The notes under the pieces: generated by a model
Databases searched by the model: none
What the model saw: the letters and a program-made list of their open reading frames with translations, nothing else
Told to the model about the DNA's origin: nothing
Shown: positions 61,997 to 64,000 of the stretch, one piece after another
Layout of the letters: the number at the start of each line of letters is the position of its first letter
Numbering within the stretch: the first letter of the stretch is position 1
Made by a program: the position numbers and the translations under genes
From: Maribacter stanieri
GTDB lineage: Bacteria; Bacteroidota; Bacteroidia; Flavobacteriales; Flavobacteriaceae
Assembly: GCF_900112245.1 (NCBI RefSeq)
Contig: NZ_FOYX01000001.1
Location: 421,856-485,855, forward strand
Direction: 5' to 3'
Length of the DNA: 64,000 nucleotides

Positions 61997-63184
61997 ATGA
62001 AACAGGTACTTGCACTATTCATCCTACTATTTTTAAGCTTTAATACTTTTTCCCAGGTTACTTTTGAACCAGGTTATATTATTGACAATTCGGGACAAAA
62101 AACAATTTGTCTAATTAAAAACAATGACTGGGAAAATAACCCAGAATCTTTTGATTATAAAATAAATGAAGCTGCAACAGTGCTAGAAGGAAATGTATAC
62201 AACATTGCCGAATTTTCTATTGATAACGGCAAAAAATATTTAAGGCAAAAATTAGAAATTGATAGGTCAAAATCTCTAGTAAAAAGGTTAAGCAAAAACA
62301 AAAATCCTGAATTCATAACTGAAACTTTGTTTCTGGAACAACTACTTGAAGGTGATGCAAATTTATTCTATTATGAAGACAGTAATCTAATTAGATTCTT
62401 TTATAACATAAACAATAGTCCTACGGAACAGTTAGTTTATAAAAAATACCTCACCCCTGACAATCGTATTGGAGAAAATACAGATTTCAAAAAACAGCTA
62501 TGGGACGAACTTAAATGTGATAATTTATCTCTTGATGATGTAAAGACTACCGATTATAAAAAATCTGAATTAATAGAATTTTTTACTCTTTACAACCAAT
62601 GTAAAAATCCCGCATATGTAAACACTACCGCTTCTAAAATTAATAATAGAAAAGTTTTTAATTTGGGTTTACGCGCTGGTTTAAATTCTGCTTCAATGGA
62701 TTTTAAGTCACCACAATCAAGCACAAATTTTAACCTAGACAATAGCTCAAGCTTAAGATTTGGAATTGAACTTGAAGCCACATTACCATTCAATAGAAAT
62801 AAGTGGTCCATATTTATTCAACCCATGTATCAAAGTTTTGAAGGCGAAGCACAATTAGAATTTCAAAACGTCTTCGTAGATTACAAATCTATTGAAACTT
62901 CAATTGGGGTCAGACATTACTTTTTCCTCAACCCAGATTCTAAAATATTTATAAATTCGGCATTTCAAATAGATAGTGCCTTAGATTCATATATAGATTT
63001 TGAAACTAGTAGTGATTTTGAAATAGCACCTCGTACTTCCTTTAGTTTCGGATTAGGCTTTGCCCATAAAAATGCAAGTATCAAATTAAACTACAATCCA
63101 AGAAGAGCACTGCTTAGCAATTACGCTGCTATTTCATCTGATTATAAAGTGCTCTCTTTAGTATTTGGCTATAACTTTTTATAA
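61997..63184 (+). CDS. Outer membrane beta-barrel protein (PF13568-like) with N-terminal domain
   Basis: A 395-residue exported protein: signal peptide (ends NTFSQ). An N-terminal beta-rich domain (about 20-200: EPGYIIDNSGQKTICLIKNN and FDYKINEAATVLEG) is followed by an outer-membrane beta-barrel of about 190 residues (NLGLRAGLNSASMDF, LRFGIELEATLPFNRNKWSI, TSIGVRHYFFLNPDSKIFIN, SLVFGYNFL at the end). Such two-part proteins are common in flavobacteria and of unknown role. Confidence 0.8.
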   Translation: MKQVLALFILLFLSFNTFSQVTFEPGYIIDNSGQKTICLIKNNDWENNPESFDYKINEAATVLEGNVYNIAEFSIDNGKKYLRQKLEIDRSKSLVKRLSKNKNPEFITETLFLEQLLEGDANLFYYEDSNLIRFFYNINNSPTEQLVYKKYLTPDNRIGENTDFKKQLWDELKCDNLSLDDVKTTDYKKSELIEFFTLYNQCKNPAYVNTTASKINNRKVFNLGLRAGLNSASMDFKSPQSSTNFNLDNSSSLRFGIELEATLPFNRNKWSIFIQPMYQSFEGEAQLEFQNVFVDYKSIETSIGVRHYFFLNPDSKIFINSAFQIDSALDSYIDFETSSDFEIAPRTSFSFGLGFAHKNASIKLNYNPRRALLSNYAAISSDYKVLSLVFGYNFL

Positions 63185-63209
63185 ACGCGAAAAGTCACTG
63201 TTGGTTTAT

Positions 63210-63217
63210 TACTTTTG
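63210..63217 (+). promoter_or_regulatory. Candidate -7 box of recX
   Basis: TACTTTTG is an exact TAnnTTTG match and lies only 7-14 bases before the ATG at 63224. It predicts an almost leaderless mRNA and argues against the upstream TTG start at 63215. Confidence 0.4.
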
Positions 63218-63223
63218 AGATGT

Positions 63224-63700
63224 ATGAATCAAAAAACAAAAGGCTACACAGTTCAAGAAGCCACTAAAAAAATAGAAAGTTATTGTGCCTACCAAGATAG
63301 GTGCCATAAAGAAGTGGTTTCTAAATTGAAAGAAATGGGTATGATTCCATTAGCAGTAGATACCATTATAGCCCAACTAATAGAAGATAGATTTCTTAAT
63401 GAGGAGCGCTTTGCTAAAAGCTTTGCAAGGGGTAAATTCAACATTAAAAAATGGGGGAAGAATAAAATTGTCAGAGAACTGAAATTCAGAAATATATCCA
63501 AATACAATATTACCACTGCATTAAAAGAAATTGAACCTGAAGCATATTTGACTACACTAGATGATTTAGCAAATAAAAGACTTCAACAAATTACCGAAAC
63601 CAATATTCAAAAAAGAAGAAAAAAATTAGCTGACTACCTTCTGTACAGAGGTTGGGAAAGTCATTTGGTGTATGAAAAACTTCAAGAACTTATAAAATAA
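63224..63700 (+). CDS. recX: RecX family regulator of RecA
   Basis: A 158-residue protein made of three-helix repeats. The opening YTVQEATKKIESYCAYQDRC, then LIEDRFLNEERFAKSFARGKFNIKKWGKNKI, and a C-terminal RRKKLADYLLYRGWESHLVYEKL are the standard RecX pattern. RecX binds RecA filaments and limits recombination. The frame opens at TTG 63215, but the ATG at 63224 is preferred since the TTG lies inside a good -7 box. Length agrees with the family. Confidence 0.93.
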   Translation: MNQKTKGYTVQEATKKIESYCAYQDRCHKEVVSKLKEMGMIPLAVDTIIAQLIEDRFLNEERFAKSFARGKFNIKKWGKNKIVRELKFRNISKYNITTALKEIEPEAYLTTLDDLANKRLQQITETNIQKRRKKLADYLLYRGWESHLVYEKLQELIK

Positions 63701-63713
63701 AGCCATTTAAACT

Positions 63714-64000
63714 TTAGGCTTGTATTTTTTGTTTTTTGTTAGTTCTAGAAATGGCTTTCTTATTTTTCCAATCTATCCAATCTTGCCCTTTTAGCTTGCG
63801 CATTAATACATCATAGTAACGCATTATTACAATGTTGTACGATGCTTTAGCCAAATTTTTGGGGTTGCGCGCTAATGCTCTTAAACTCATTGAAAAACCC
63901 GGAGTATTATATTTCATATAATGCCAATAGCCTTCTGGCATATATAAAACTTCCCCATGTTTTAAAGTTGTTTTGAAACCGTTTGCATTCTTTAAAGCAG
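63714..64000 (-). CDS. Cupin-like (JmjC-type) domain protein, 5' part outside the window
   Basis: The C-terminal 94 residues of a protein that runs off the window edge. The in-frame stretch upstream of the Met at 63941 encodes FKTTLKHGEVLYMPEGYWHYMKY, a Cupin_8/JmjC-type strand pair in which GYWHYM contains the second metal-binding histidine of a dioxygenase-like barrel. The remaining sequence is basic and helical, with an Arg/Lys-rich end. So the Met at 63941 is internal, not a start. Family likely; substrate unknown. Confidence 0.8.
   Translation of the reverse strand, partial: ALKNANGFKTTLKHGEVLYMPEGYWHYMKYNTPGFSMSLRALARNPKNLAKASYNIVIMRYYDVLMRKLKGQDWIDWKNKKAISRTNKKQKIQA

Noticed and set aside
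1-64000. CRISPR array, insertion sequence, prophage, tRNA or rRNA genes
   Set aside because: No regularly spaced repeats, transposase or integrase genes, attachment repeats, cloverleaf-type or rRNA sequence was seen anywhere in the window.

Overview
The window is a gene-dense stretch of core chromosome from a member of the Bacteroidota, almost certainly a marine-type Flavobacteriaceae (Maribacter/Zobellia/Cellulophaga-like). The evidence is low GC, weak or absent Shine-Dalgarno sites, promoter -7 boxes of the form TAnnTTTG, the gliding genes gldD and gldE, a type IX secretion (T9SS) type B sorted protein, TonB-dependent receptors, and flavobacterial gene orders such as ftsX-DUF3098-uppP-truB, mutY-ssb-gldE-gldD and sfp/ahcY. 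I saw no rRNA, tRNA, insertion sequence, prophage or CRISPR array.

Layout. 0-9 kb: DUF423 membrane protein, saccharopine dehydrogenase-type enzyme with an Lrp/AsnC regulator, acetyltransferase, membrane zinc protease, alanine dehydrogenase, leuS and a UbiA prenyltransferase. 9-15 kb: a large T9SS type B surface protein, then ftsX-DUF3098-uppP-truB-tonB-like. 14.7-20.6 kb: a thioredoxin-like protein and a four-gene tetR-ABC-hlyD-tolC export operon with a clear palindromic operator; its ABC ATPase has lost nearly all canonical catalytic motifs. 20.7-27.3 kb: small exported proteins, a CutA-like gene broken by a stop at codon 5, tag, DUF2490, aat, DUF3127 (with an SSB-like tail), a histidine kinase, HIT and greA. 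27.3-31 kb: a Rieske-like lipoprotein, a TIM-barrel protein, and a TonB-dependent receptor under a TPP riboswitch. 31-37 kb: a hybrid histidine kinase convergent with an NtrC-type regulator, then three tandem PepSY-like small exported proteins. 37-42 kb: the operon sfp - thiamine-binding protein - pnuC-like - NadR-like kinase - DUF4301, divergent from ahcY. 42-47 kb: DUF3332, a 5'(3')-deoxyribonucleotidase, and a TonB receptor/phytase pair. 47-55 kb: L27 and L21 (L21 has an extra helix-hairpin-helix domain), an active/inactive M16 protease pair, GIN-domain protein, EamA transporter, and a heavy-metal-associated protein. 55-64 kb: mutY-ssb-gldE-gldD-PLP enzyme operon, HU, a 29-residue ribosomal-type peptide, rng, an outer-membrane barrel protein, recX and a cupin-like gene cut by the window edge.

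How parts fit together. The most coherent possible new story is vitamin B1 salvage. The riboswitch-controlled receptor at 28.6-31 kb and the thiamine-binding/PnuC-like/kinase operon at 37-40 kb suggest that the PnuC-like protein and NadR-like kinase handle thiamine rather than nicotinamide riboside. A second is the NtrC-type regulator beside a tandem array of PepSY-like proteins, two of which have TGGCAC boxes at matching distances from their starts. A third is the exporter with a degenerate ATPase. All functional statements are from reading the sequence; no search or structure prediction was run.
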